Origin: CBDUQN01 sp965369375
Lineage (GTDB): Bacteria; Krumholzibacteriota; Krumholzibacteriia; Krumholzibacteriales; Krumholzibacteriaceae
Length of the DNA: 36,472 bases
NCBI GenBank assembly: GCA_965369375.1
Contig: CBDUQN010000022.1
Span: 1 to 36,472 of the forward strand
Direction of reading: 5' to 3'
The translations under genes and the position numbers were made by a program. The notes under the pieces are model-generated. The model was not told the DNA's origin. It ran no database searches and worked only from the letters and a program-made list of their open reading frames with translations. Positions 16,301 through 22,733 of this stretch are shown piece by piece (the first letter of the stretch is position 1; the number at the start of each line of letters is the position of its first letter).

Positions 16301-16411
16301 ATCCTCGGATTGACGGAGTGGATCGAAACCGTCGAGGAGCTCGACAAGCTCCTGCCACCGTACGGCGGATTCTGGTATAAATTCGGAAGATATGTCAAGC
16401 TCGCGGTATAG
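13322..16411 (+). CDS. Large secreted phospholipase-D-superfamily protein with N-terminal beta-rich domain
   Basis: 1029 residues from ATG 13322 (GGAGG at 13310-13314, spacer 7); the frame is open upstream to TTG 13265. The N-terminus is a signal peptide ending near LLQAQ. Residues about 40-185 are alternating strands (GFELNLGIY, YGALALVGEGYGQVV, SRFFMVQAGADYSF, ADFILSFTVPIF, HSLHFGLHIPF) that look like an eight-stranded barrel or beta domain. About 200-440 is helical. Two PLD half-sites follow: HRK at 606-608 with GTGVGE at 628-633 and a WEDRAILVRGPAL strand; HLK at 879-881 with GSHN at 960-963 and a DGEVVVVV strand. PLD enzymes use these His residues to make and break phosphodiester bonds. 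The HLK-GSHN spacing is about 80 residues, far above the usual dozen, implying an insertion. Substrate is unknown; a lipid is likely given the neighbours. Confidence 0.82.
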   Translation: MFSPGALKVSMRFIIFLALAVTIFLIPSLLQAQTVSVPDEGEYIKSMSFARKWKPWAGVMFVSDKEPASTRYGFELNLGIYRDILNPVYGALALVGEGYGQVVEGETEGGLRLMAASRFFMVQAGADYSFRDEDADFILSFTVPIFRGGPLRRGGHFRLDWIPGRGHSLHFGLHIPFAQPFMGKTRAYKDYVRLPSYRTKKKPAVFEASAELAGAISNIREASDYIDRFTTPFLDEERTHGDDRDFIEKLEQAKKDILSTNENFPEGHTFTASINVYHRELERAFAIAARNQMEEYDLSRGAAVSRRARAILLDEVVLPYNRLLGERKKNDSVRGLGKKAGEIFRSYVEASSIPPANRQAVMFVFYSLIDAWEVNRKDARDRWDDSRLVWLPMHYVLKLEDHDTQGEIDAIIEKASQEKFTTGNDIHYVINEQFHPELGRMILETEDYHILWVHDFAGKNGLGDPDNVGYRITVRAYLRALIERARAYDETRKIPVYMIFVDQFWSQQSNSRMWLEFLEDPMNRTIKFPKEFAEWQEELNKARKDLAAAVAESKALQAGLEQYGEKWLKNRIKVHVSVTNPPDFSFRSANLFKYLWLVPDIVMIDHRKLCFRDVTELDPGRGEAIFTGTGVGEHFAGPTWEDRAILVRGPALVSLKDSARELLLTQGFKEDEIPPPLRAIPKPGNYGEMVEALVAKGWDATAMQVQNLTGYDMKHSNVVRGILYNLMPAGSHIYIADSLWNSFLWGGMVTGAALRGCWVFVITPSYENAPSDGIPQMSRANELFTRFVLIQNEMKDVIEEAGGMFKVGLYNLDIDVDDQIARGKAMEENFKKYEWLRDVFPYHQSVWDTLYTLDEYLVANGYKPVYLTGDAHARKPKLHLKSQFFASKEALSTLVPLEEWGPLVWNYVLARAQMVSSETYVDVKSIRYRISKDVEPLIDAFSAKLEPEEEERLIYYLTIGSHNEDYRGKVMDGEVVVVVSHFRAMVAYLDFTSILGLTEWIETVEELDKLLPPYGGFWYKFGRYVKLAV

Positions 16412-16456
16412 GATCCGGGATCGAAGCTCTGGATTGCTGGATGGAGAGAGAATTCA

Positions 16457-17758
16457 TTGAGATTTAAATCGGCACATGCGCTTTTCTGCCTCGCGGCTCT
16501 CTCTTTGTGCTCCGCGGAACTCGGGGCATTGGAGAAGTATGAGCATCTGTACGGGAAAATCGTGACGGACATACGCATAGCGGGCGCGGAATCGACGAGA
16601 GAGTACATTATCAAGAGGGAGCTCGCGAGCAGGATAGGAGAGCCCTATACGGAGTTAAACGCCGGAAAGGACTTCGAACGGCTCGATAACCTCGGAATTT
16701 TCAGCAAGATCGAGCTCGAGCCGACGGAAGAGGACGGCGGTGTCGTTCTCAATATCCTCGTGACGGAAACCTTCCGCTATCTCCCCGTTGTCAGCATCTC
16801 TATCGATGACGAGAACGGGATTTCCATCGGTGGCGGTCTCAAATCGGTGAACATGTTCGGCAAGGGTGTTTTTCTCTCGGCTGTAGCGAGGTTCGGCGGT
16901 GCGACGACCGTTGAGGTGATACTGAGGAATCCATGGGTAATGGGGAATCATTTCGGATACGAGCTCGAATACTTTCACCGTGACCGGCGAAATGAGCTCT
17001 ACGATTTCGACGAGATCGCCGATGAATTCTTTTTTACCCTGTCGAGTTACATAGGCGAAAGCGGGCGCGTCGGTGTGCGGTATTCGCTGCAGAACATCAA
17101 GAGTAACGAGCCTGGCAGAACGATCTCTGCGGATAACACGGATCTGGTCTCGACGCTCGGACTTTTCCTCGGTTACGACACGCGCGACCTCTGGTCGAAT
17201 CCGAGCACCGGCTGGTGGAATGAGGTTGCGTTCGAGAAGGTCGGGCTCTTCGGCGACGAGATAGATTTCCTGCGGGCGCACATCGATATCAGGCGCTTCT
17301 TTCGGATCAGGGATCGGCATGTCATCGCTTTTTTCTCTCTTACCTCACTTACCGAGGGGACCGTCATGGAGGATATCGCCATGTGGCAGCTCTACAGCCT
17401 CGGAGGGACAAACTCGATACGCGGCTGGGAGCTCGCATCGCGAACGGGAAAGCATCAGTTCATCAACACGCTCGAGTACCGGTACACATTTCTCAAACCG
17501 AGGACGATATCATGGTTCGGCATCAATGCTCATATCGGTCTGCAGTTCGCAGCATTCGCCGATGTCGGTACGGCCTGGACGGAAGACGATGATTTCAGGA
17601 AGAATTTCATAGACGGGTACGGTCTCGGTATCAGATTCATAGTTCCATATATAGGGCTCGCGCGTGTCGATTTCGGACTCGGCCAGCCGAACGGGAGGAT
17701 ACTGATACACCTCGGCGCCTACGAAAAGCCTGTTCGGCAGCGGGATCGCGTTAGATAG
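16457..17758 (+). CDS. Omp85/BamA-superfamily outer-membrane protein with one POTRA domain
   Basis: 433 residues from TTG 16457 (GGAGAGAG at 16443-16450, spacer 6). A signal peptide is followed by one POTRA domain at about 33-105 (VTDIRIAGAESTREYIIKRE, then LDNLGIFSKIELEPTEEDGGVVLNILVTE). The barrel spans about 110-420 with the family motif GGTNSIRGW at 316-324 (loop 6, V/IRGW type) and a penultimate GYGLGIRFIVPYIGLARVDFGLG strand pair. This is shorter than BamA (about five POTRAs) and resembles single-POTRA Omp85 types, including the barrels of patatin fusions. The last strand (ILIHLGAY) is followed by a basic tail EKPVRQRDRVR, unusual because Omp85 proteins normally end at the final aromatic residue. 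It is 45 bp after the PLD gene, so co-transcription is likely. Confidence 0.88.
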   Translation: MRFKSAHALFCLAALSLCSAELGALEKYEHLYGKIVTDIRIAGAESTREYIIKRELASRIGEPYTELNAGKDFERLDNLGIFSKIELEPTEEDGGVVLNILVTETFRYLPVVSISIDDENGISIGGGLKSVNMFGKGVFLSAVARFGGATTVEVILRNPWVMGNHFGYELEYFHRDRRNELYDFDEIADEFFFTLSSYIGESGRVGVRYSLQNIKSNEPGRTISADNTDLVSTLGLFLGYDTRDLWSNPSTGWWNEVAFEKVGLFGDEIDFLRAHIDIRRFFRIRDRHVIAFFSLTSLTEGTVMEDIAMWQLYSLGGTNSIRGWELASRTGKHQFINTLEYRYTFLKPRTISWFGINAHIGLQFAAFADVGTAWTEDDDFRKNFIDGYGLGIRFIVPYIGLARVDFGLGQPNGRILIHLGAYEKPVRQRDRVR

Positions 17759-17780
17759 GTCAAGCGGCAGCGGGATCGCG
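17735..17780 (+). repeat. Direct repeat at the end of the first Omp85-like gene
   Basis: CGGCAGCGGGATCGCG occurs at 17735-17750 and again at 17765-17780, offset 30 bp, with an AGAT continuing at the same place in both copies. The first copy encodes the charged C-terminal tail (RQRDRV) and the second is intergenic. Confidence 0.85.
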
Positions 17781-17874
17781 CGAGATGAGCTACGTGCTGT
17801 ATTCACTTTATTTGTAATAAGTTACCAGTTTAGACTTTATATTTTCCAGGAAAATTGATATTCAATATAGTTAT

Positions 17875-19773
17875 ATGATCGGGACTAATCTATGTAACTT
17901 GAATAAGATTCGAGCATTCTGCATCGTTACCTATGCTCTCGCGGTTCTTGTTTTCGGCGCGGCTCGTTTGTGGGCGCTCGAATCGCAGCAGGACACGCTC
18001 GTGGCCGGGAATGCCGATACGCTCATGAGCGGCAGAGCCGATACGCTCACGAGCAGCGGAACCGATACGCTCGATGCCGAGGAGTCCCGCCGCACGATGA
18101 CCCGGCGCCTTACCGATTGGATGTTCGTATCGCGGCTCGACATTGCTTTCAGCGATACAGAAGCCCTGGAAAGCGTAGACCCTTTCATACCGTTCGAGGG
18201 ACGGTACATCAGGAAAATCAGTATCGTGCGGCTCAATATATTCGGTGATACGAGGGTCGGTGAGTCCCAGAAGGGACAGCCGTGGATCGTCGCGGGGGGA
18301 AACAGGTTCCATATCGATACACGCACGCGGATTATCGCCAACTATTTCCTGATGGAGGAGGGTGACCCGGTCAAACCATTCGTCCTTGCCGACACGGAGC
18401 GGATACTGAGAAGCACGGCATTTATACAGGACGCGCGGATCGATGTCATCCCCGTTCCCGAGCAGCCCGATTCGGTTGATCTGCTCGTCCTGACACGTGA
18501 TGTCTGGTCGATCGGGCTCAAACCTACATACCGCGATTACGATTCCTTCCGGCTCAGAATCTACGACAGGAACTTTCTCGGATTCGGGCATAATATCGAG
18601 TACGAAGCCGATGTCGATCTCAACCGGGAACAAAAACTCGATAACGCATTCGTCTACCGGATGAACAACCTGTACGGCTCGTTTATCGATCTCATGGCGC
18701 GTTACGACGTCATGCACAGACGGGATCTCGCCCAGTTCAGTCTCATCAGGGGATTCGTCTCACCCGAGATTCGATATACCGGGGCGCTCACGATCGCCGA
18801 TATCGAGAATTGGATCGTCGATTCGACCGATGTCCGGAATTCGTATCAGTATCGTGATTTCTGGGTGGGGCGATCGTTTTTGATCGGTACGCCTGACGAG
18901 GTGAGCGAGGGGCGAGTGCGCACAATTCTATCAGGCAGGGTCCAGCGTTTCGATTACTACGAACGGCCTGAAGTATCCGCCGACACAAACAGGGCTTACC
19001 ATGACCTTATTCTTCTGCTCGGGAGCCTCTCTCTCGCAAAGACCGAGTATCGCAAAGCAAAGCTCATCTTCGGATTCGGCACGACTGAGGATGTTCCCTA
19101 CGGTTTTCTGCTCAGCCTCACCGGCGGGCAGCAGTTCGGAGAATTCGAAGACCGGCCGTACGCCGCTCTCGAACTCGGGCATGGCAATTTCACCGGCCGG
19201 GACGGATATATTGCCACGACAGCGCGCGTCGGGGCGTTCTTCCGCGGCGGCAATTACGAGGACGGGATTTTTGATTTCATGAGCGGCGGTTTTACGCCTC
19301 TGCACGGGATCGGGCGGTACCATTTCCGCCATTTTGCCACGATCCACTATACGTACGGCTTCCAGCGGAGGGATCGCGGCGGCATCGAGCTCGAGGGGGA
19401 TAACGGAATCATTGCCGTAGGGAAAACGGGTCTTATGGGGCCGCAGCGTTTTGTCCTCAACTACGAATCGGTGCTTTTCACGCCGTGGGACTGGTATAAA
19501 TTCAGATTCGCCTTCTTCGGGTATGTGAGCAGCGGGAACCTTAGTCACGAATGGAACCCATTTCATCACGGCGCCCGGTACTACACGAGTCTCGGCTTTG
19601 GAATGAGGATCCACAATGAGAGTCTTGTATTTGCGCCGCTCGAGATCAGATTTATGTTCTTCCCGTCGGTCCCGCCGGGAGCGCCGACCGAGTGGTATCA
19701 TGTCGGCACGGTGCGGCGTTTGCCGTTCCCCAACTTCGAACCGGGGCCGCCGTCGGTCTTTCCGTTCCGGTAG
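17875..19773 (+). CDS. POTRA-containing Omp85-like outer-membrane protein with octapeptide repeats
   Basis: 632 residues. The N-terminus (about 10-36) is a signal peptide ending near LWALE. Residues 39-70 are four in-frame octapeptide repeats containing DTL. A POTRA-like region follows at about 110-215 (IRKISIVRLNIFGDTRVGE, then FLMEEGDPVKPFVLADTERIL, AFIQDARIDVIPVPEQPDSVDLLVLTRDVW). The rest is a long barrel of alternating strands (LKPTYRDYDSFRLRIYDRNFLGFGHNIEYEAD, IFGFGTTEDVPYGFLLSLTGG, YYTSLGFGMRIHNESLVFAPLEIRFMFF). The RGW motif of classic Omp85 loop 6 is not evident. It differs from the preceding Omp85 gene, so the two are not simple duplicates. ATG 17875 has no strong ribosome site. It ends the block at a terminator. 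Confidence 0.78.
   Translation: MIGTNLCNLNKIRAFCIVTYALAVLVFGAARLWALESQQDTLVAGNADTLMSGRADTLTSSGTDTLDAEESRRTMTRRLTDWMFVSRLDIAFSDTEALESVDPFIPFEGRYIRKISIVRLNIFGDTRVGESQKGQPWIVAGGNRFHIDTRTRIIANYFLMEEGDPVKPFVLADTERILRSTAFIQDARIDVIPVPEQPDSVDLLVLTRDVWSIGLKPTYRDYDSFRLRIYDRNFLGFGHNIEYEADVDLNREQKLDNAFVYRMNNLYGSFIDLMARYDVMHRRDLAQFSLIRGFVSPEIRYTGALTIADIENWIVDSTDVRNSYQYRDFWVGRSFLIGTPDEVSEGRVRTILSGRVQRFDYYERPEVSADTNRAYHDLILLLGSLSLAKTEYRKAKLIFGFGTTEDVPYGFLLSLTGGQQFGEFEDRPYAALELGHGNFTGRDGYIATTARVGAFFRGGNYEDGIFDFMSGGFTPLHGIGRYHFRHFATIHYTYGFQRRDRGGIELEGDNGIIAVGKTGLMGPQRFVLNYESVLFTPWDWYKFRFAFFGYVSSGNLSHEWNPFHHGARYYTSLGFGMRIHNESLVFAPLEIRFMFFPSVPPGAPTEWYHVGTVRRLPFPNFEPGPPSVFPFR
17989..18084 (+). repeat. Four in-frame 24-bp repeats encoding octapeptides
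   Basis: The units encode QDTLVAGN, ADTLMSGR, ADTLTSSG and TDTLDAEE, directly after the signal peptide of the second Omp85-like protein. DNA conservation (GATACGCTC in three of the four units) indicates recent slippage or duplication. They probably form a flexible periplasmic linker. Confidence 0.9.
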
Positions 19774-19778
19774 CGCGG

Positions 19779-19805
19779 CCGCGCGAGGCGCAGTGCGGTT
19801 TTTTT
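19779..19805 (+). terminator. Intrinsic terminator after the PLD/Omp85 block
   Basis: CCGCGCG (19779-19785), loop AGG, CGC-AGT-GCGG (19789-19798; AGT bulges), then seven T residues (19799-19805). It lies just past the stop and in the 81-bp gap between convergent genes. Confidence 0.55.
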
Positions 19806-19854
19806 CAAGGAGATTCGGGAATAATGTGCAAGACGGTGAGACGCAGTCGTGTTA

Positions 19855-20688
19855 TCACTCGCTCTTGATTTCAGCGACAAGCCAAATGGGGAAATGATCA
19901 CTCGCGACGGTCGCTTCGACCTTTCCCGCGTCTATTACGGTCATTCCTCTGGTGAAGATATGGTCGAGCTCGAGCTCGATCACCCCGAAGGGACCTTCCC
20001 GCGCGGTGAATCCGATTCCCTTCGAGGCTCTTATGAACCCCCCCTCATTGAATAATCGATTCATTTCTCTGAGCGTATTCGAGAAGGACGTGTTGAAATC
20101 GCCGCCTATAACGACATAGTCGAACTGCGCGGGAACGCTTCTGATCAACGAATCGATCTGGGCGATCCGCTTTCTGTGACTCAGCCAAAACGTTTCCGTG
20201 TGGACACTGTAGGCGAGGATATCGCGGTCACCGATTTCGATCGTTGCAACCGCCGCGATCCTCCGCTGTTTGCTGAAGGGGTGCTCGTGGGGCAAAATTA
20301 ACTTTCTTTCATCTTTGATCGGCCATTTAGAGAGAATCGCGTTGCCGAAATCCTTGTCGTGTTTCTTGTGCACGGAAACGGGGAAGTAGATATAATTGAA
20401 ATTGAACCGGAGCGCGATCGATTCGACCCCCTCACCGTCCATTTCCTGAAGGAGAACGATATCGGGATTGAACAATGCTTCTCTTTCACTCAGCTCGTTC
20501 ATCGCTTCCTCGATCTTCTCTCCGTACCGGATGTTGTATGACACGACCTTTATCGTATCCGTCGGCTCGGGAGAGGTCTGCACGTAATCACCCGTGCTCG
20601 ACGGCCCTTCCGGCTCGATATAGTTCTTCATCGAGCCGCACGATGCGAGGGATATGGTGAGCAGCAGTATGATTGCCGTCTTATTCAT
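19855..20688 (-). CDS. Endonuclease/exonuclease/phosphatase-superfamily lipoprotein
   Basis: 277 residues. A lipoprotein signal ends at the lipobox SLASC (Cys 17). The EEP fold is shown by its ordered motifs: VVSYNIRYG (Asn), LLQEMDG (catalytic Glu), GNAILSKWPI, AYSVHTE (His), VIGGDFNT (Asp and Asn), LDHIF and the terminal SDHFPIWLV (Asp-His). All catalytic positions appear intact. EEP enzymes cleave phosphodiesters in nucleic acids, phosphoinositides or sphingomyelin-like lipids; a membrane-anchored exported form could act on extracellular DNA or on lipid head groups. It is downstream of the S9-like hydrolase on the same strand (67-bp gap), so the two may be co-transcribed, and it converges on the PLD/Omp85 block. 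The ribosome site is weak. Confidence 0.9.
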   Translation of the reverse strand: MNKTAIILLLTISLASCGSMKNYIEPEGPSSTGDYVQTSPEPTDTIKVVSYNIRYGEKIEEAMNELSEREALFNPDIVLLQEMDGEGVESIALRFNFNYIYFPVSVHKKHDKDFGNAILSKWPIKDERKLILPHEHPFSKQRRIAAVATIEIGDRDILAYSVHTETFWLSHRKRIAQIDSLIRSVPAQFDYVVIGGDFNTSFSNTLREMNRLFNEGGFIRASKGIGFTAREGPFGVIELELDHIFTRGMTVIDAGKVEATVASDHFPIWLVAEIKSE

Positions 20689-20755
20689 GCTTCACTCGCT
20701 TGCGGTACGTTAGTCCTTTCACGCTTGCGCTGACTCCGTCTGCAAACTACTCCGG

Positions 20756-21862
20756 CTATTCCACAGCCCGCCGGTATGCGGCTTTCTCGATATCCCCGAT
20801 CGTTTTGAGTTTAACGGGCGGATCGAGGTGCCGATCGAGGAAATGGTAAATCTTGAGCCGGATCTCCTTGGCTTTTTTGGTGTCCATGCGATCGAACGAG
20901 TGACCGCCGGGAATATCCTCGTATATCTCGTACTCGAATTTTTTTCCTTCGGCCTTGAGTGACTTGATCAGGTGTTCCACCTCGAGGACGTTCACGTCGG
21001 CGTCGATCGTGTTCGTATGGATGAGCAGCGGCGTTTCGAGCAGGTGGGCCTTCCACGCAGGTGAGCGGCGCCGGTACTCCTCGACGTCCTCGTATGCCGT
21101 TTTGCCGATGTGGAAATCTACGGAGTAGAGGTCCCGGTACTCCTGCGTCTTATAACCCATGCGGGCGATCAGGTCGCTCACCGGGACGCCGGCGAACGCA
21201 ACCTGATAGGCGTCCGGATGGTCGAAGATGTTGTGGAGCGCGATCAGCCCGCCGTGACTCCAGCCGATGATCCCGACACGTTTCTTATCGACGAATCCGT
21301 AGTTCTCTATCATGTAATCCCTGCTCGACTCGACATCCTCGATCTCGAGACCGCCGTAGTCGATCTTCTCGTAGTGCGATCTGCCGTACCCCGTGCTGCC
21401 CCTGTACTCGGGAGCGACCACGATATAGTGCTGTGCCATGAGCTCTTTGATGATATGAATGTAATAGGTTGAAAAGTCGCTGTGGACGCCGCCGTGGGGA
21501 AAAACAATCAACGGGTATTTCTTGTCCGTATCGATGCCCGCCGGTATGAAGACGTACGACCAGAATTTCACCGGATTGCCGGCACCCTGCGCCGTCGGAT
21601 TCTTCTCCTTCCAGAGCGGAGGGCCGGTCATGTAGACCTTGTCTACGAAGGCGATATCGTCGAGCCGCTCGTGCCAGAGCAGATCGTCGATCATCTTTTC
21701 CAGACGGTCGAGCCGGTGCCGCAGGCCCTCGTGGCTCTCCTTGAGCCTCTTGAGCTGACCTTTCAGGTCACCGTTTGATTCCTGCGCCTGCGTTGCCGTC
21801 AGGATCATCAGGCATGCAAATGTGCAGAGTGTGGCCAGAAAAATTTTCGTGATCATTTTCAT
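20756..21862 (-). CDS. Secreted S9-like (prolyl oligopeptidase-type) alpha/beta hydrolase
   Basis: 368 residues with a strong ribosome site (AAGGAGGT, about 8 nt before ATG). A signal peptide (to about residue 27, TQAQ/E) is followed by a short coiled coil (33-62, LKGQLKRLKESHEGLRHRLDRL). The catalytic domain has the oxyanion region VFPHGGVHS, PEYRGSTGYG, and a triad of Ser202 in GWSHGG, Asp287 in NTIDADV and His321 in PGGHSF. These match the S9 family catalytic domain (DPP4/acylaminoacyl peptidase type), but the N-terminal beta-propeller that usually gates S9 enzymes is absent, replaced by the coiled coil. Substrate may be a peptide or an ester. It is the first gene of a - strand pair starting from the divergent region. 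Confidence 0.88.
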   Translation of the reverse strand: MKMITKIFLATLCTFACLMILTATQAQESNGDLKGQLKRLKESHEGLRHRLDRLEKMIDDLLWHERLDDIAFVDKVYMTGPPLWKEKNPTAQGAGNPVKFWSYVFIPAGIDTDKKYPLIVFPHGGVHSDFSTYYIHIIKELMAQHYIVVAPEYRGSTGYGRSHYEKIDYGGLEIEDVESSRDYMIENYGFVDKKRVGIIGWSHGGLIALHNIFDHPDAYQVAFAGVPVSDLIARMGYKTQEYRDLYSVDFHIGKTAYEDVEEYRRRSPAWKAHLLETPLLIHTNTIDADVNVLEVEHLIKSLKAEGKKFEYEIYEDIPGGHSFDRMDTKKAKEIRLKIYHFLDRHLDPPVKLKTIGDIEKAAYRRAVE

Positions 21863-21938
21863 ATATGTGACCTCCTTGATTTTTTCCCTCCCTATGGACA
21901 GGGACGGGTTTATGACACCCGCAAATTAGGCATCGGCC

Positions 21939-21953
21939 TCACATCCGATGTGA
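21939..21953. promoter_or_regulatory. 15-bp perfect dyad in the divergent promoter region
   Basis: TCACATC-C-GATGTGA, 24 bp before the -35 of the + strand promoter and about 77 bp upstream of the S9-like gene start. A symmetrical 7-bp arm palindrome in a divergent region is a credible operator; CATCGG (21931-21936) is also complementary to CCGATG inside it. The regulator is not known. Confidence 0.5.
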
Positions 21954-21976
21954 TAAGTGTAACGTATTGCGCTTAT

Positions 21977-22006
21977 TTGACAAATCAATAATTCTTGTAC
22001 TATACT
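21977..22006 (+). promoter_or_regulatory. Strong sigma-70 promoter
   Basis: TTGACA (21977-21982, perfect -35), 18-bp spacer, TATACT (22001-22006, 5 of 6). The predicted start of transcription is around 22013, immediately at or one base before ATG 22014, which opens a 33-codon frame ending in TGA (22113-22115). It is the best promoter in the window and drives the broken barrel gene and the phosphodiesterase. Confidence 0.75.
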
Positions 22007-22111
22007 TACTACGATGAAGGACAATCGAGGCATCGAATCTGCAGGTACCGGTTTTTATCAGCTCATCCGGCGCCTCGCAGCCGTCGGCGCGAAATCTTTA
22101 CTGCTCATACG

Positions 22112-22733
22112 ATGACTCGCATCCGCCGTCGCGAATTTCAGTCTCTTTATCACGATCTTTATATATAGTGTAGTCGCGCCGCCCGCGCATGCGGAAAATA
22201 TCTGCTGGCAGGGCAAACCCGCGCCGGCATGCCGGTATTTTCTCATAACGGAGTTCGGATTCGGAGCAAATATAAGAAGTGCGGCCGATCCGGATCGCGC
22301 CGATCATGTCTCGACGGAAATGCTGATCTACGACCTCGGGCTCATGGTCAACACCAGCGGAAGCTCCGCCTGGGGCGGGACGGTATCATTCAAGGCGATG
22401 TATGAAACACGGCTCGGTTTATTCGGAAGGTACCGCAGGTGGCTCGGCGAGAATTGGGCGGTAGACATCTCGCCCGGCATAATACTGATCGGCAGTTCGA
22501 ACGACGGTAAGTACGGACTAGAATACCCCACTGCGGCGGGGCGCATTGCCATTAATTACGGTGACTGGGTTGGTGTTGGCATCGGCACCGAGCTCGTGCG
22601 CATACGGGATGGGGATTCGGAGGTAGATTGGTACGCCGATGTGCATCTCGGATACTATCCCGGTGCGATACTCGGCATTCTTGTTACGGTCCTCGGGGTT
22701 CTTGTGGCTTCAAGCATGGCGGTATCACAGTGA
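22112..22733 (+). pseudogene. Exported barrel-like protein with a disrupted N-terminus
   Basis: The frame from about 22116 to 22733 encodes a textbook signal peptide (hydrophobic LFITIFIYSVVAPPAHA, cleavage before EN) followed by a strand-rich protein (YFLITEFGFGANIRS, MLIYDLGLMVNTSGSSAWGGTVSFKAMYETRLGLFGRY, AVDISPGIILIG, IAINYGDWVGVGIGTELVRIRDGD) and a hydrophobic C-terminus. That frame has no start codon before the signal peptide: it is closed by TGA at 22113-22115. The ATG at 22112 is in a different frame; a one-base deletion near the TTTC at 22136-22139 would join MTRIRRREF to SLFITIF and give an ideal signal peptide. Alternatively the TGA interrupts a frame from ATG 22014. So it is a sequencing error, a real frameshift or recoding. 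The intact product would be about 206 residues. It overlaps the next gene by four bases. Confidence 0.6.

Noticed and set aside
16441..16456. ATG start for the first Omp85-like gene
   Set aside because: No in-frame ATG gives a full signal peptide; TTG 16457 has GGAGAGAG at the right distance.
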